From contig NC_053138.1 of assembly GCF_016808335.1 (NCBI RefSeq), positions 12,517,900-12,581,899 of the forward strand: a DNA stretch of 64,000 nt, in the 5' to 3' direction. Below the pieces are notes generated by a model. The model ran no database searches. It had not been told where the DNA came from and saw nothing but the letters and a program-made list of their open reading frames with translations. Positions 1 through 9,740 of the stretch are shown here, piece after piece. The first letter of the stretch is position 1. Every line of letters begins with the position of its first letter. The DNA comes from Panicum virgatum. Lineage: Eukaryota > Streptophyta > Magnoliopsida > Poales > Poaceae. A program made the translations under genes and the position numbers.

Positions 1-425
1 GGCAATACTTGTACTGCTTTTTATACTTGATCGGTTACAAAAAATGGTAATGGCATGCTAGAGTTCAAACTTTTGACTTTAATAATATAACTGGGTATTT
101 TACTTGTTGCAGTATCTTTTTTTCTCCCCTTGCAGTTTCTGTTTGTTTATTCATGTAAATGGTCATCTATGACTTTTCTCTCAAGTTATGGTTGCCTACT
201 ATACTTTATAAATAGGATTTTGCGGAAGCATGACAATTTGGTTGGATGTCCATTTACTGATTGAAGCGTATTAGCACTAAACACGCTCTGAAAAAATGCA
301 TGGACATGTTTGCATTTCTTGTTCGCTTTATCTTGACGTTTATTTTTTTTGGTTGGCTGTCTGGTGATGCTGCCTTTTCTCAATTAAATTATCAGTTGAC
401 TCACTACCAAATTATCTCCCTACAG

Positions 426-731
426 GCACAATTCAAGAACCTTTCAGCGGTTCTAATGGCATCATTCTTTGCCATTACAACACCGGCAGGGATAGCTGCT
501 GGGGTAGGCTTATCCACATTTTACAATCCAAATAGCCCAAGGGCTCTTGTGATTGAGGGAATTCTTGACTCAGTGTCAGCTGGCATCCTGATATACATGT
601 CACTGGTGGATCTCATTGCTGCAGACTTCTTGGGTTCAAAGATGACAGGGTCGGTGCGACAGCAAGTGACGGTATACATTGCATTGTTCCTTGGTGCAAT
701 CTCCATGTCATCACTGGCAATATGGGCTTGA
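426..731 (+). CDS. ZIP-family metal (zinc/iron) transporter, last exon only
   Basis: This is the terminal coding exon of a ZIP transporter, a membrane protein that moves Zn or Fe into the cytosol. The exon follows a clear acceptor (CCCTACAG ending at 425), reads in phase 0 and ends in TGA at 729-731, giving 101 residues. The sequence shows the ZIP C-terminal signature: a helix with [14 protein letters not shown], then the [21 protein letters not shown] helix, the VDLIAADF loop and a final hydrophobic helix ending SLAIWA. These correspond to about the last three membrane segments. The metal-binding HSxxxG/HExxxG helices lie in upstream exons outside the window. An open frame upstream of 426 is intron. 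Family assignment is firm; the paralogue is not determined. Confidence 0.93.
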   Translation, partial: AQFKNLSAVLMASFFAITTPAGIAAGVGLSTFYNPNSPRALVIEGILDSVSAGILIYMSLVDLIAADFLGSKMTGSVRQQVTVYIALFLGAISMSSLAIWA

Positions 732-839
732 CCGCTTGAGACCTGCCCTTGATCATCAGGTAAAATGTGCAGTAATCCCCTGAGGAAATTCCTGTCTTGT
801 GTGTACAGTGCTAATGTTACGCTCAAGTCTTGCTATGTC
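732..839 (+). other. 3' UTR of the ZIP gene (probable)
   Basis: Sequence directly after the ZIP stop codon, before the MITE at 840. It has no coding signal. Transcript end is not determined; the MITE may lie inside the 3' UTR. Confidence 0.5.
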
Positions 840-1037
840 GGCCCTGTTTGTTTCCGCTTTTCTCAGACACGCTTAGATTATAAGCGAAGCGAAGATTTTC
901 TCGCTTCTCACTTTTCGCTTCTAGTAGTTCAAATCTCTGAAGCGGATTACAACAAAAGCGAAAATGAGCAGAGCATTTGGTGGGATTATCGCTCATTTCC
1001 ACCGATAAGCCGATTATAATCGGAAGCAAATAGGGCC
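840..1037. mobile_element. Short MITE just downstream of the ZIP gene
   Basis: The 198-bp block starts GGCCCTGTTTGTTTCCG and ends with the near reverse complement CGGAAGCAAATAGGGCC (15 of 17 positions agree). Between the ends are further inverted pieces (ATTATAAGCGAAGCG against the mirror near 985-1020). This is the form of a grass MITE with GGCCCTGTTT termini. I see no clear target duplication, so the superfamily is unassigned. Confidence 0.75.
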
Positions 1038-2724
1038 ATAGTAGTAGCTTGCTGGGGACTCATCATAGGATGACATGCCCTGTTTTTGAAGGGCATGAAA
1101 GAAACACCGCCATATGTAAAAAGTTGGGCTCCTGTACCTTCACTGCCCCAACAATGTCGGTTCCGTAGGTGAGATGTTAAGGCTGGGTTTCTATTGTACT
1201 CGAGAGTGCAACTGCTGTGGTTTTCTAAAAGGAACGACGAGCAAGCAATGATATGTATGACAGCCGCTGCCCCAGCTGCTGGCTTTGATTAGATGTTACA
1301 TTGTTACTGTGGCTGGTCCTCTATTATTGTCAAGTTCTTACGGTGTTGGCAGATTACCGACACTTGAGATCTGCATCCAATGCTTCAGCATCACGGAGGT
1401 GGAGTTTCGAATGCACTTTTGTGCTGTGCGGCCCGTGGAGTAGAATCTACCTTTCTTTGCGAGGTGTGATGTTTATGCAGTAAAGTCCTCGAAGGCTCGA
1501 ATGGCAATGCCTGTAAGTGGAGGATCTAAGCCGAAAGGCAATGTGTGGTGGTTTAAACACCCCCATCCTTTTTCTTTGTGAGTGCACCGTGCTCCTGCTG
1601 CTGAAAGTGGCGAAGAACATTCAGACGGCCATGAGAAAATGACAACCACAGTCCACAGGTGGTGGCACAACTTGCCCACCCTTTTTCTTCCCTTTTTGCT
1701 TTAGAGTTTTTGACTCGCGCCAGGCCATTCTTTGCAGTTTGGGCTTTTGAGGTGCTTAGTTTTCAACGGGGATAAAAGAACCCAAAAAAAAAACTGGATA
1801 CAAGTTACTGTTCTTTGAATATAAACGTCAAGCTTCCTTATGCATTTAAACTGTCATGCCTCCACTATTATCAATTTTATCAACGTTACTAATACAATTT
1901 CTAGGTATACTTTTGTGTGCGCTTCATTTACAAATTTCACCCACCGTTCGTTGCTCTTGTAATTAGGTGGCTTTTGAAAGGGAGTGGGAAACGATGAGGT
2001 AGGAGTTTTGAAATCTCTCGTTTTGTTAGTGAAATGCATGGGTCAAAATATGGAAAAGAAATTATACTGTGCGTAGATTGAATATCATGAATCAAATGAA
2101 AAGTAAATGACCTGATTTAGGGCCCAATTCTTGCTTTTTGAGAGCAGGTCTGTCTAGGCTTGAAAGTTGCGTGTATGCAGGTCGGCCTGGGCTTGAAAGC
2201 ATGTGCGGGCTGGCCCTGGCCACTGGATAAGAAATGATCCTTAGTGGGCCACAAGTTCAAAGACATTTGGGACACAACTGAATGAAATGGAAAGGGGGAA
2301 GCTGCATGCTTCTTTTTTGTTTTTTTCGAAACGGAGAGCTGCATGCTTGGTCATACTATCAGCAAAGACAGCAAGTCGGTAATGTTCTGCTATGCATACG
2401 TTGGTGGAGCCATCCTAACCAAATACGTAGAATGAACTCGTGATAGATCAACTCATCTTAACTCTCCTTAAAAAAAAACTCATATAACACCTCACAATGG
2501 ATTCCCTGTTTTCCCTTCTAATCCAATTAGACTAAAAACTGCCATGTATGGGTCTGGCCGTCTGTGTTTCAACTTCTTACTCACATTTGAACCCAAATGA
2601 AAGAAGCGTGTCATTTCAAGCCCTTTTTTTTTTCTTTTCTCACTGAGACAACCATCTGCCATCCCATTCCTTCTGCTGCCCTTTTCCTCCACCTAACATC
2701 TGTTCGTGCAACCCAACATAACAT
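1038..2724. other. Intergenic DNA, no gene seen
   Basis: Mixed-composition DNA with short A/T runs (for example 1785-1794 and 2469-2478). The open frames here are short, lack splice context and resemble no family I recognise. Confidence 0.6.
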
Positions 2725-2970
2725 TTGCATGAAAACTTTTCGCCACTTTGACCACTAATTAGAGATATTAGATGAAATCTAATTATAAAATAATCTTCAC
2801 AATTATGGTACTGTAGCATGTGCTGTAGCTAATAAGGTCTTTGACCGCATGATTTGAGGGTGGTTACTGCAGCCAATCATGGTACAACTTGACTCATTAG
2901 ATTCGTCTCGAAAAATTTCACCCATCCATGAAAAAATTTCCTTTTTACGGGGTTTTTTACCAAACACGGC
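2725..2970. repeat. Decayed GTTTAGTT-type MITE remnant
   Basis: Contains the hallmark core of the MITE group seen elsewhere in this window: GGTTACTGCAG, then CTCATTAGATTCGTCTCG, then CCCATCCATG, ending TTTTTACGGGG...ACCAAACACGGC, which is the terminal GCCGTGTTTGGT read backwards. The left terminus is poorly preserved. Confidence 0.6.
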
Positions 2971-3228
2971 ATTTGCATACAGTGCAACAGCAGTCCATGT
3001 GCTGGTCGTTTATGTACACCAAAACACCCAAGTGAGTACAGCACTGCACTACTGCTAACCCCCAAACTGCCGCATGGTCCCACAAGGACGGCCCACCAGT
3101 CAGTCACCACACTACGGTCCAAAGCACTAGTACTCCGGTTCTCCACTGACCACACTAGTCCTACTCCGGCCTCTGCCGCCTGCATCGTCGCAGCAGCACA
3201 GACGCGCTCGTCTCACCGTACGCGCGCG

Positions 3229-3834
3229 CTACGGGCTGCCGTACAGCCCCTCCACCGCGGGCCCATCCGTCAGGAGCTGCGAGACCCACTCGTCGTCGGC
3301 ATCCTCGTCGTTGCCCGCCGCGGGCTGGGGAAATGGCCACGGCCACGGCACCGCCGGGGGCGGCGGCGCGCCCGCGCGCCCGTCCACGGACGCCATCACC
3401 GTGGACGCCGGCCCCGACAGCGACGGCCCGCAGCTCTCCCTGCCCCCGCCCACCGTCACCGTGGCGTACAGCGCGGCGCCCGGCGGCGTCGGAGGGCGCG
3501 GCGGCAGCGGCAGGACGGCGGCGAGCCTCATCTCGAGCTCGAGCCAGCTCATCACGACCTCGGCGTCGGAGTCCTCCGCGACGCCCTCGTGCTCGTCGTA
3601 GTACTCCGCGTACGGGCGCTCCGCCGCCACCCTCCCGACCACCGGCGGCGTCGTCGGAGGGCGCGGCGGCGGCGGCAGGACCGCGGCCCCGGCGGCGAGC
3701 CCGATCTCGAGCTCGAGCCAGCTCATAACCTCGGCGACGGACTCCTCCGCGATGCCCTCGTGTTCGTCGTAGTCCTCCGCGTACAGGCGCTCCGCCACCC
3801 TCCCGACAATCGCGGCCACCTCGGAGGCCTCCAT
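3229..3834 (-). CDS. Hypothetical intronless protein with internal duplication
   Basis: A 201-residue open frame on the minus strand from ATG at 3834 to TAG at 3229. I chose this start because it begins a conserved-looking acidic stretch (MEASEVAAIVGRVAERLYAE); the longer open frame upstream is only GC-rich read-through. Residues 10-64 and 66-118 are two copies of one unit: VGRVAERLYAEDYDEHEG, a short acidic linker, MSWLELE, then a proline run. The C-terminal third is Pro/Gly-rich and ends in an acidic patch with DEWVSQLLTDGP. There is no signal peptide or membrane segment. A weak AT-rich TATA-like element lies near 3950-3960 on the same strand. Function unknown; the short WLELE motifs might be protein-interaction elements (inference). 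The coding region is very GC-rich, as is usual for intronless grass genes. Confidence 0.7.
   Translation of the reverse strand: MEASEVAAIVGRVAERLYAEDYDEHEGIAEESVAEVMSWLELEIGLAAGAAVLPPPPRPPTTPPVVGRVAAERPYAEYYDEHEGVAEDSDAEVVMSWLELEMRLAAVLPLPPRPPTPPGAALYATVTVGGGRESCGPSLSGPASTVMASVDGRAGAPPPPAVPWPWPFPQPAAGNDEDADDEWVSQLLTDGPAVEGLYGSP
3481..3807 (-). repeat. Tandem duplication inside the hypothetical gene
   Basis: Two adjacent in-frame units of about 160 bp (3643-3807 and 3481-3639) encode nearly the same block: YAE(D/Y)YDEHEG(I/V)AE(E/D)S.AEV.MSWLELE followed by PPRPPT. The second copy has one extra Val before MSWLELE. Confidence 0.85.
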
Positions 3835-4585
3835 CCCTCCTCTCCGGCACCCTGAGGCAGCTGCTGAATGCCGATCGATCGAGCCGAGTGGGGCGGGGGC
3901 TTTGCGTGGGTCCGTGCGTGCGTGGCGGTGTGGCCGGCGAGGGGGTCGCCTTTTTATTGTTCCACTGCCACGCGGGCGACCAGGCAGAGCGACGTGGGCG
4001 GGCCAGCGGGAGCCGTCGGATGACGAGCGTGAGTTTCCGCAGCCGTGCGATCTCGTAGGGCGAGAGCGACAAGGTGGCCAAGTGACGGTTCTGCCCCTGT
4101 AGCGGTAGGCCGTGGCCTGTGGGAGCCTAGGCCCTTTTCTGGAGTTTTTTCGGATGGGAGTGCGCTTCGGGAAACTGCGCTTTTTCAGCGAGGCAGGCTC
4201 GTGACACCGTGCAGGGCTCTGCAGGCAGCATTGACGACCTGACCTGACGTGACCTGCTTCTAGGTACTCGCTTGGCACAATGCACGTCCTGCGTCCTGCT
4301 GACAGTATGCTACCTCCTGCGTCCTTTTTGCAGTTGATGGTAGAGCAAGTATAAGTATAGTGATCGGCGCGGAGCTGGCGCAATCCGACGTGACAGAGGA
4401 AAAAGCGAAGAGAGAGAAATGGACGAGCGTTTCCCCACTCGCCCGCTTCAGCCGGCGGAGAGGCGATGGAGCCCCTGCCTGCTATTGGCTGCCATCCGTG
4501 GGGCCCTTCACCCACCGCTGCGAGCTGGAGTCTGAGACGCCAGCAGGCCGGCGACTTTATTAGTTTTGCTCTTACATGCAACTTA
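3835..4585. other. Upstream region of the hypothetical gene
   Basis: GC-rich 5' flank of the minus-strand gene. Open frames on both strands continue through it but show no family resemblance. I treat it as promoter and 5' UTR. Confidence 0.45.
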
Positions 4586-4920
4586 CGCCGTGTTTAGTTC
4601 CACGAAAAAATTTGTGTTAGAATTTTATTAATTTGAAGTATTAAATGAAATTTATTTATAAAATTTTTTACACAGATGGATTGTAAATCGCGAGACGAAT
4701 AATCAATGATTAATCAATAATTAGTTGGTGGTTACTGTAGAATCACTGTTGCAAATCATGGATTAAGTAGGCTCATTAGATTCGTCTCGCGATTTACAAC
4801 CCATCTATGCAAAAAAAATTTATAAATAAATTTCATTTAATACTTCATGCATGTGTCGAAACATTCGATGTGTCATTTTTTTCCGTTTACGGGGTTTATG
4901 GAGCGTCGTGTGAACAGGCC
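4586..4920. mobile_element. Fold-back Tourist-like MITE, TSD TTA
   Basis: A 335-bp element starting CGCCGTGTTTAGTTCCACG and ending CGTCGTGTGAACAGGCC, flanked by TTA at 4583-4585 and 4921-4923. Inside, GTAAATCGCGAGACGAAT near 4682 is mirrored by ATTCGTCTCGCGATTTAC near 4780. AAGTATTAAATGAAATTTA near 4636 is also mirrored near 4820, so most of the element can fold on itself. The TTA duplication fits the PIF/Harbinger (Tourist) group. Confidence 0.85.
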
Positions 4921-5363
4921 TTAAAATGAGCTACTGTACTTTGGTAGCTGGTAGTAGTTCATGGCCTAGATTCGGTCCAACTTAAAGTGAACTAAAGGAA
5001 ACTATAAGAATTAGTAGAAAATGAAATACAATACCCCAATACAGAATGGGATTATATATGAGAACTATCAAGATAAAAAAGCATTGCCATTGTTTTAGTC
5101 CCGTGTTTCATTCTGTCTTTTTTTTCACCCCTACATATTCCCACGTAACATAAAGAGGTGCAACGAAAATACAAGAGAAAAGGTCCACAAACTCTTGCTC
5201 GGATAGCATCCACCAGTATCCATTTGCACCGATGCCATGTTGGAGCCGAGCGCATCCGTGATCCGTCCCTGCTGCAACTGCAAATCTGCAATGGACGTCT
5301 ACTACGCCAATCCTCGTTGGTTCGCCCCTGACAGGCTGCCGGATGCATTCATAGGCGGTCTCA

Positions 5364-5708
5364 GAGCCCGTTTAGTTTCCAAAATTTTTCACACACTACA
5401 GTAACTTGCAACGTTTAACTATTAATTTAGAGTATTAAATATGGATAACTGACAAAACCTATTTCATAACCCCTGAGTGAAATCGCGAGACGAATCTAAT
5501 AAATCTAATTATGCAATAATTAGACAATGCTGTGCTACAGTAACCAACCTCTAATGACACATTAATTAGCCTTAATAGATTCGCCTCGCGATTTCCCGTC
5601 CATCCGTGTAATTAGTTTTATAATTAATTTATATTTAATACTTCTAATTAGTGATCAAACGGTCCAAAAAATTTTTGTCTCAAAATTTTTTGGAAACTAA
5701 ACGGCCCC
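5364..5708. mobile_element. Fold-back Tourist-like MITE, TSD TCA
   Basis: Termini GAGCCCGTTTAGTTTCC and GGAAACTAAACGGCCCC are inverted repeats (15 of 17 match). TCA flanks both sides (5361-5363 and 5709-5711), within a longer shared CTCAG. The core has GAAATCGCGAGACGAATCTAA mirrored by TTAATAGATTCGCCTCGCGA, plus GCTACAGTAACCAACC. Same group as the element at 4586. Confidence 0.85.
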
Positions 5709-6055
5709 TCAGGCAGCAGGAGCAGAGGAACGGATCCGTCGCATTGACTCGCGGAGATCGACGGATCCTGTTCGGTTTGGATAGAAGCCCGCGCTGGTTG
5801 GGCTGATTACACTGTAGCTACAGTGTTCCACGCTGACAACAACGGTCACCGTCCATCAACCCCAGAAGTTTTTTCTTTTTTATATTTAAAAAAAATTAAA
5901 ATTTCAAAAATATATGTCTGTTTTGGAAAATTTCAAAAATATACCCCCTTCGCCCCTATGCGGGGGCGACAGGGCTCAAATGTATTTTTTTTCTTCTTCA
6001 AATTTGCAACAAAGTCCCTGGAGAGAAAAAAAGAGGGGCCTGTCGCCCCCCCAAC

Positions 6056-6077
6056 GGGCGACAGGCCCCTGTCGCCC
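6056..6077. repeat. Perfect palindrome in a GTCGCC-rich block
   Basis: GGGCGACAGG and its exact reverse complement CCTGTCGCCC flank a 2-base centre. Further GCGACAGG or CCTGTCGCC copies lie near 5964, 6038, 6145 and 6157, and on the other arm near 10650. Confidence 0.85.
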
Positions 6078-6199
6078 ACCCCAGGGGCGACCGACCAGTG
6101 GGCCCAGCCTACAGGCGCTAGGGGGGCCGGTCGCCCCTCCCGCGGGCGACAGGGGGGCCTGTCACCCCCCCCCCCCCCGGCGACCGGGTCAGCCATCCC

Positions 6200-6207
6200 T
6201 ATATAAG
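6200..6207 (+). promoter_or_regulatory. TATA box in the left arm
   Basis: TATATAAG, followed by a C-rich leader and then a donor (CCG|GTAACTTC near 6329). It faces inward to the first GRF gene. The equivalent position in the right arm has CTATTTAAG on the minus strand (about 10630-10638). Confidence 0.6.
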
Positions 6208-6231
6208 GCCTCCCCCCTCATTCTCTCCTCA

Positions 6232-6524
6232 TTTGACCTAAAAAAATCCACCAAAAATCCAAAAAAAGAGAGGGGTGAGGAGAAGGGAAGCAGCGAAGCT
6301 CTGCCGAATTCCGCACTTGTGATCTACCGGTAACTTCTGTATAAATTCGTTGATATTGTATAACAATTTAATTTAATTAGCAGATTAGTTGAATTAGATT
6401 TGGTGCTTTAGAACACTGGTTTAGTATTACAATTTGAGTACTATTACAGACTTTTTCAAATAAAATAATTATACATTAGAATAGAATTAAGACAGTACCT
6501 TATTGATATTATAGTATAAGACAA
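6232..6524 (+). repeat. Left arm core of the composite element (promoter leader with intron)
   Basis: Inverted copy of 10310-10600. It contains the leader, a probable 5' UTR intron from GTAACTTC (6330) to ATTGATATTATAG (ends 6514), then TATAAGACAAT. In the other arm the homologous acceptor is ATTGATATTGCAG followed within a few bases by the ATG of the Myb/SANT-like gene. Confidence 0.75.
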
Positions 6525-6627
6525 TAGAATTATGACATTACCTATATTTTCACGCAACGATTTGGTATACGATATGTGTATTGCTTAAATCATTGTTTGT
6601 TATTTGGCGCACCATACTATAGCGCAA

Positions 6628-7217
6628 ATGTCTTCGTCAGGATCAACCTACATTCCGTGGAGCAAGTGTAAAGCCACCATATCCGAATGAATTGATGTGC
6701 CAATGTGCTTCTGCGGTTCGTTATGCAAGTTCACGCAATCTGAGGTTTTAGGAGATGACTACGACATGAGGTTCTTTATGTGTGACAACTACGAATATGA
6801 TCCACCTAAGCGATACAACAAAGACCGGGCCAAGGTAGCAGGAGAACATACGCTATTTTTCTCTGTGACCTAACATTGAGTTATGATTCTAACTTGTGTT
6901 GGACAAAGTCTCCTCCGCCTCTTTGTGATTTTATGCAGTGGTTCGACACCGTGCAGTCGCAGCAGGCAAAGGACATTGTGGAACAAAAAGCAAGGTGGGC
7001 TGCAGAACGTTGGCGCCGAATGAAGCACGAGGAACAGCAAGAGGAGAAGCGCAAGAAAGAGCAAGAAGAGATCCGCAAGAGGATGGAGGAGGTGGATCGT
7101 AAGGCGGCGGCCGAACGTGAAGCTGACAGGGAGAGAAAGCGAGAGAGGGCACGCTGTGCGAAGGAAGCCGGGGCCGAAGCAATTAGGAAGGGCAAATATC
7201 CTAGGTGCACTCAGTAG
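6628..7217 (+). pseudogene. GRF-type zinc-finger protein gene, frame-broken
   Basis: Two-exon gene. Exon 1 starts at ATG 6628. In its downstream frame it encodes MCFCGSLCKFTQSEVLGDDY then MRFFMCDNYEYDPP: CxCG and a later Cys in the GRF zinc-finger pattern. The ATG frame meets a stop after about 20 residues, and the zinc-finger part lies in other frames (KPPYPNELMC, then CFCGSLC), so at least two frame changes separate start and domain. Exon 1 ends at a GT near 6835; exon 2 (from about 6909) opens SPPPLCDFMQWFD and continues as a highly charged coiled coil rich in Glu/Lys/Arg (KARWAAERWRRM, then KEQEEIRKRMEE), ending RKGKYPRCTQ at 7217. GRF fingers bind nucleic acid in other proteins (known); the role here is unknown. 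Confidence 0.65.
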
Positions 7218-8072
7218 AGTAGTACCATGTAATTCCGGCATTTTACATTCCATAAGGCATGGTAGGTTTAGATGCAACAAGAAATTATCTTGTCGCGTGT
7301 ACATGCCACTGCAATTAGTTGTTTATGTTTTAAGTTGAGAGCTTAACTCTGTGTGTTGTAGCCTTTACCATTAATTTGCAGTTGTAGCCGGGAGTCTATG
7401 AAATCTTTGAACTTGTCTTTAATATTTTCGGAGCTTTTCATGTCACTAGAATACTAAAAAAACACACATTTTATTAATATAACGATAAGAATTAAGAACT
7501 AAGAAATACATCGGGGTCTGCTGCTAAAAAGCACACATTTTCATGTCACTAGAATACTAAAAAGCATCCGGAGACCTCACCTGCCGACGATGATGACGAC
7601 TACACGCTCCAATAGCTCAAAATAGAAACCATAGTGTATCTAGCTGCGAGTACGAGATCACAGGTTGCCACTGCTCAGCACGGCGATCATGGGTTTCCCA
7701 AATGTCGCATTCTTTGCCCAGACATACGTGACCCAATAGCAGTGCCCTTCCACCATTTCAAATAGATGTGACAAGACGGCAACCACACCAGCTCACCTTC
7801 AAAGCAGTCTCTCTGGCGAGGACGACGGACCTGTCATTCTACAGCGAAGGTCTGTGGCGTGTAGTGGGGAAGGCGGCATCTAGGCGCGATCGACCGAGCG
7901 GCAGCAATGCAGTGCTGTGAGTCTGCATGCACAGAGATGCATCGAGTAGTCATTTCGAGCATCGAATCTAGCCTTTTCAGTGTTAGGTCAGCTAGCCTCT
8001 TCACTGTGTTGTCATGTAGGTTTTTTAGGTGCATTTACACTCTACACTCCGGGTATCAGACCTTTGTGCGCC
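7218..8072. other. Spacer between the two GRF genes
   Basis: Non-coding: 3' flank of the first gene and promoter of the second. It contains a short direct repeat TTCATGTCACTAGAATACTAAAAA (first 20 bases at 7436-7455; again near 7541). Confidence 0.5.
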
Positions 8073-8080
8073 TATAAATA
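8073..8080 (+). promoter_or_regulatory. TATA box of the second GRF gene
   Basis: TATAAATA 65 bp upstream of the ATG at 8138, followed by a CA-rich leader. Typical plant spacing. Confidence 0.6.
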
Positions 8081-8137
8081 CTCCCAAGTTTGTGAACTCC
8101 CAGCACAACTCAAACACCAAACCTCATTGTATACCCA

Positions 8138-8798
8138 ATGTCTGTAGGTGGGTCTAGCGGGAAGAATTACTATGGTTTTGGGAAAGGAAAAGGGGGAAGA
8201 AAGGGAGACCCCATAATATGGGAGGGGCCTCTTGGACCTGATTCCTTTCCGGAACCAGTGTTTGAGTTTCCGCCATAGCACAAGAGTGAATTTACCAATG
8301 AAAAACTTCTCTTCGATAATACGATAACCGTAGAGAACCGTGGCCAAAATGCAGACATGGTGCGGACTGCTTAGTGCAGATGTGCACTGACGGGATGGAT
8401 GACGGTCGGCGTTTCTTTAAATGTCCACACGCATGGGTAATACTCGGTTGTTTCATTTCTTTATCTTCAATGAGACACCTTACATGAAATTTATTTTACA
8501 GTCTTCCGATGCTCCAGAAAACTGTGGTTTTACTAGGTGGGTAGATCCTGCACCAATTGATTCTGTTCAGGAGTTCATCGAGTACCTCCAGATAAAGATC
8601 TTTGATCTGGAATGCAAGGTGAACCATTATGAGGAAGTGAGCGAGGGTAACAAAGACGACGAAGTTGATGATACCAGCAATGCAGCCGGTTCACAGGATG
8701 AACCATGCACTATTCCTTACTGCAACTGCCCTTGTCACAAGAAGAAGGGCCCTGCGCCTCCGGCACCACCGCCTGCACCACCTGCAATGGGTGGATAA
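8138..8798 (+). pseudogene. Second GRF-type zinc-finger protein gene, frame-broken
   Basis: Exon 1 from ATG 8138 encodes a Gly-rich start (MSVGGSSGKNYYGFGKGKGG) and hits TAG after FEFPP. Reading on, a one-base change is needed to reach EPWPKCRHGADCLVQMC then DGRRFFKCPHAW, which is a clear GRF finger. A phase-0 intron GTAATACT (8437) to TTTTACAG (8501) follows HAW. Exon 2 (8502-8798) continues NCGFTRWVDP (the second half of the finger), then a short acidic helix and a Cys/Pro tail with CNCPCHKKKGPAPPAPPP, ending GG and TAA. One nonsense codon plus one frameshift make it a pseudogene unless unusual expression rescues it. It is on the same strand as the first GRF gene but has its own TATA box. 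Confidence 0.7.
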
Positions 8799-9338
8799 TG
8801 AGGAGAAGGCTCAACGCAGTTTGCTACGTGGGGGTACGGCTACTAGGACTACCCTAGTGCTAGTGACATGCTGCATCGTTGTGTTTGTTCTGTTTTTTTA
8901 ATTACCTAAGGCATATTAGGTTAGTCCGGAATCTGTTTACCGTAGTTTGTAACGGGTTCTGACATGCCACTGCATGTGTGATGTGTTTTTCATTATCATT
9001 GTATTATGAAGTAAAATTTGGTGGTTCACATTACGTAATGCATTTCTTAGTTCTTATTTCTTATTTGTGTGATGTTTATTTGTAATGAGATAGCTGTAGA
9101 CTGCTTATTTATACATTTCAATGTTCGTCACTGATCACTCTCGTATTTTCCATTACATACAATAGATGGTATGTTTATACTTCGATGCTCCATTACGACT
9201 AAGTACGATTCAAACTCGACATTATATACATGTCCAGTGAATGCAAGTTCGGTACGAGACATATATACAAGCATAATACAACATTAACAATACTAAATGC
9301 GAATACATCTTAAACCGATGAACATCATATGTTATAGA
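8799..9338. other. Non-coding spacer between convergent cargo genes
   Basis: AT-rich 3' flanks of the plus-strand GRF gene and the minus-strand Myb/SANT-like gene. No gene seen. Confidence 0.5.
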
Positions 9339-9348
9339 TCATGGCATG

Positions 9349-9740
9349 AAATCATCTAGGTCATCATCCCAGTTGACAGATGGTGGTGCTGCAGGTGGTG
9401 TAGTATGGCTCGGCGAACCTCTTGGCTTTCCCTTTCTCTCTTTTCTGGATCTACGTTCATGTACAGGGTGAGGAACATCATGTGTTGGAGGCCATGGTTT
9501 GGGGGGGCATGAAGTCATCCATGTCGTCATCCCAGTTAACACAAGTTTGTGCTGCAGGTGGTGCAACATGACTTGACGAACCTCTTGTCTTTCTCTTTGT
9601 CTCCTTTCTGATTCTAGGTTCATGTACTGGGGGAGGAACATCATGTGTTGGAGGTCATGGTTTGGGGGGCATGAAGTCATCCATGTCGTCATCCCAGTTA
9701 ACACAAGTTGGTGGTTGAGGTGCTGAAGCATGACTCGACA
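9349..9740 (-). repeat. Three tandem copies of a 162-bp coding unit
   Basis: The phrase encoding VNWDDDxDDFMP recurs with starts near 9368, 9531 and 9693 (spacings 163 and 162 bp). The linking sequence is shared too (GGTTCATGTAC...GGAACATCATGTGTTGGAGG). The length difference is one G in a 6-7 G run next to the Met codon. Confidence 0.8.

Noticed and set aside
3161..4581. Long minus-strand frames of 306 and 450 codons
   Set aside because: The 306-codon frame is out of frame with the duplicated module; the upstream part of the 450-codon frame is promoter read-through. Only 3229-3834 is kept.
5823..6333. Open frames over the GTCGCC-rich block
   Set aside because: They are an effect of GC-rich repeats in the arm; the block is promoter and leader sequence.
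9349..9740. Regular repeats considered as a CRISPR-like array
   Set aside because: Plant nuclear context, repeat unit is coding and there are no unique spacers between short repeats.
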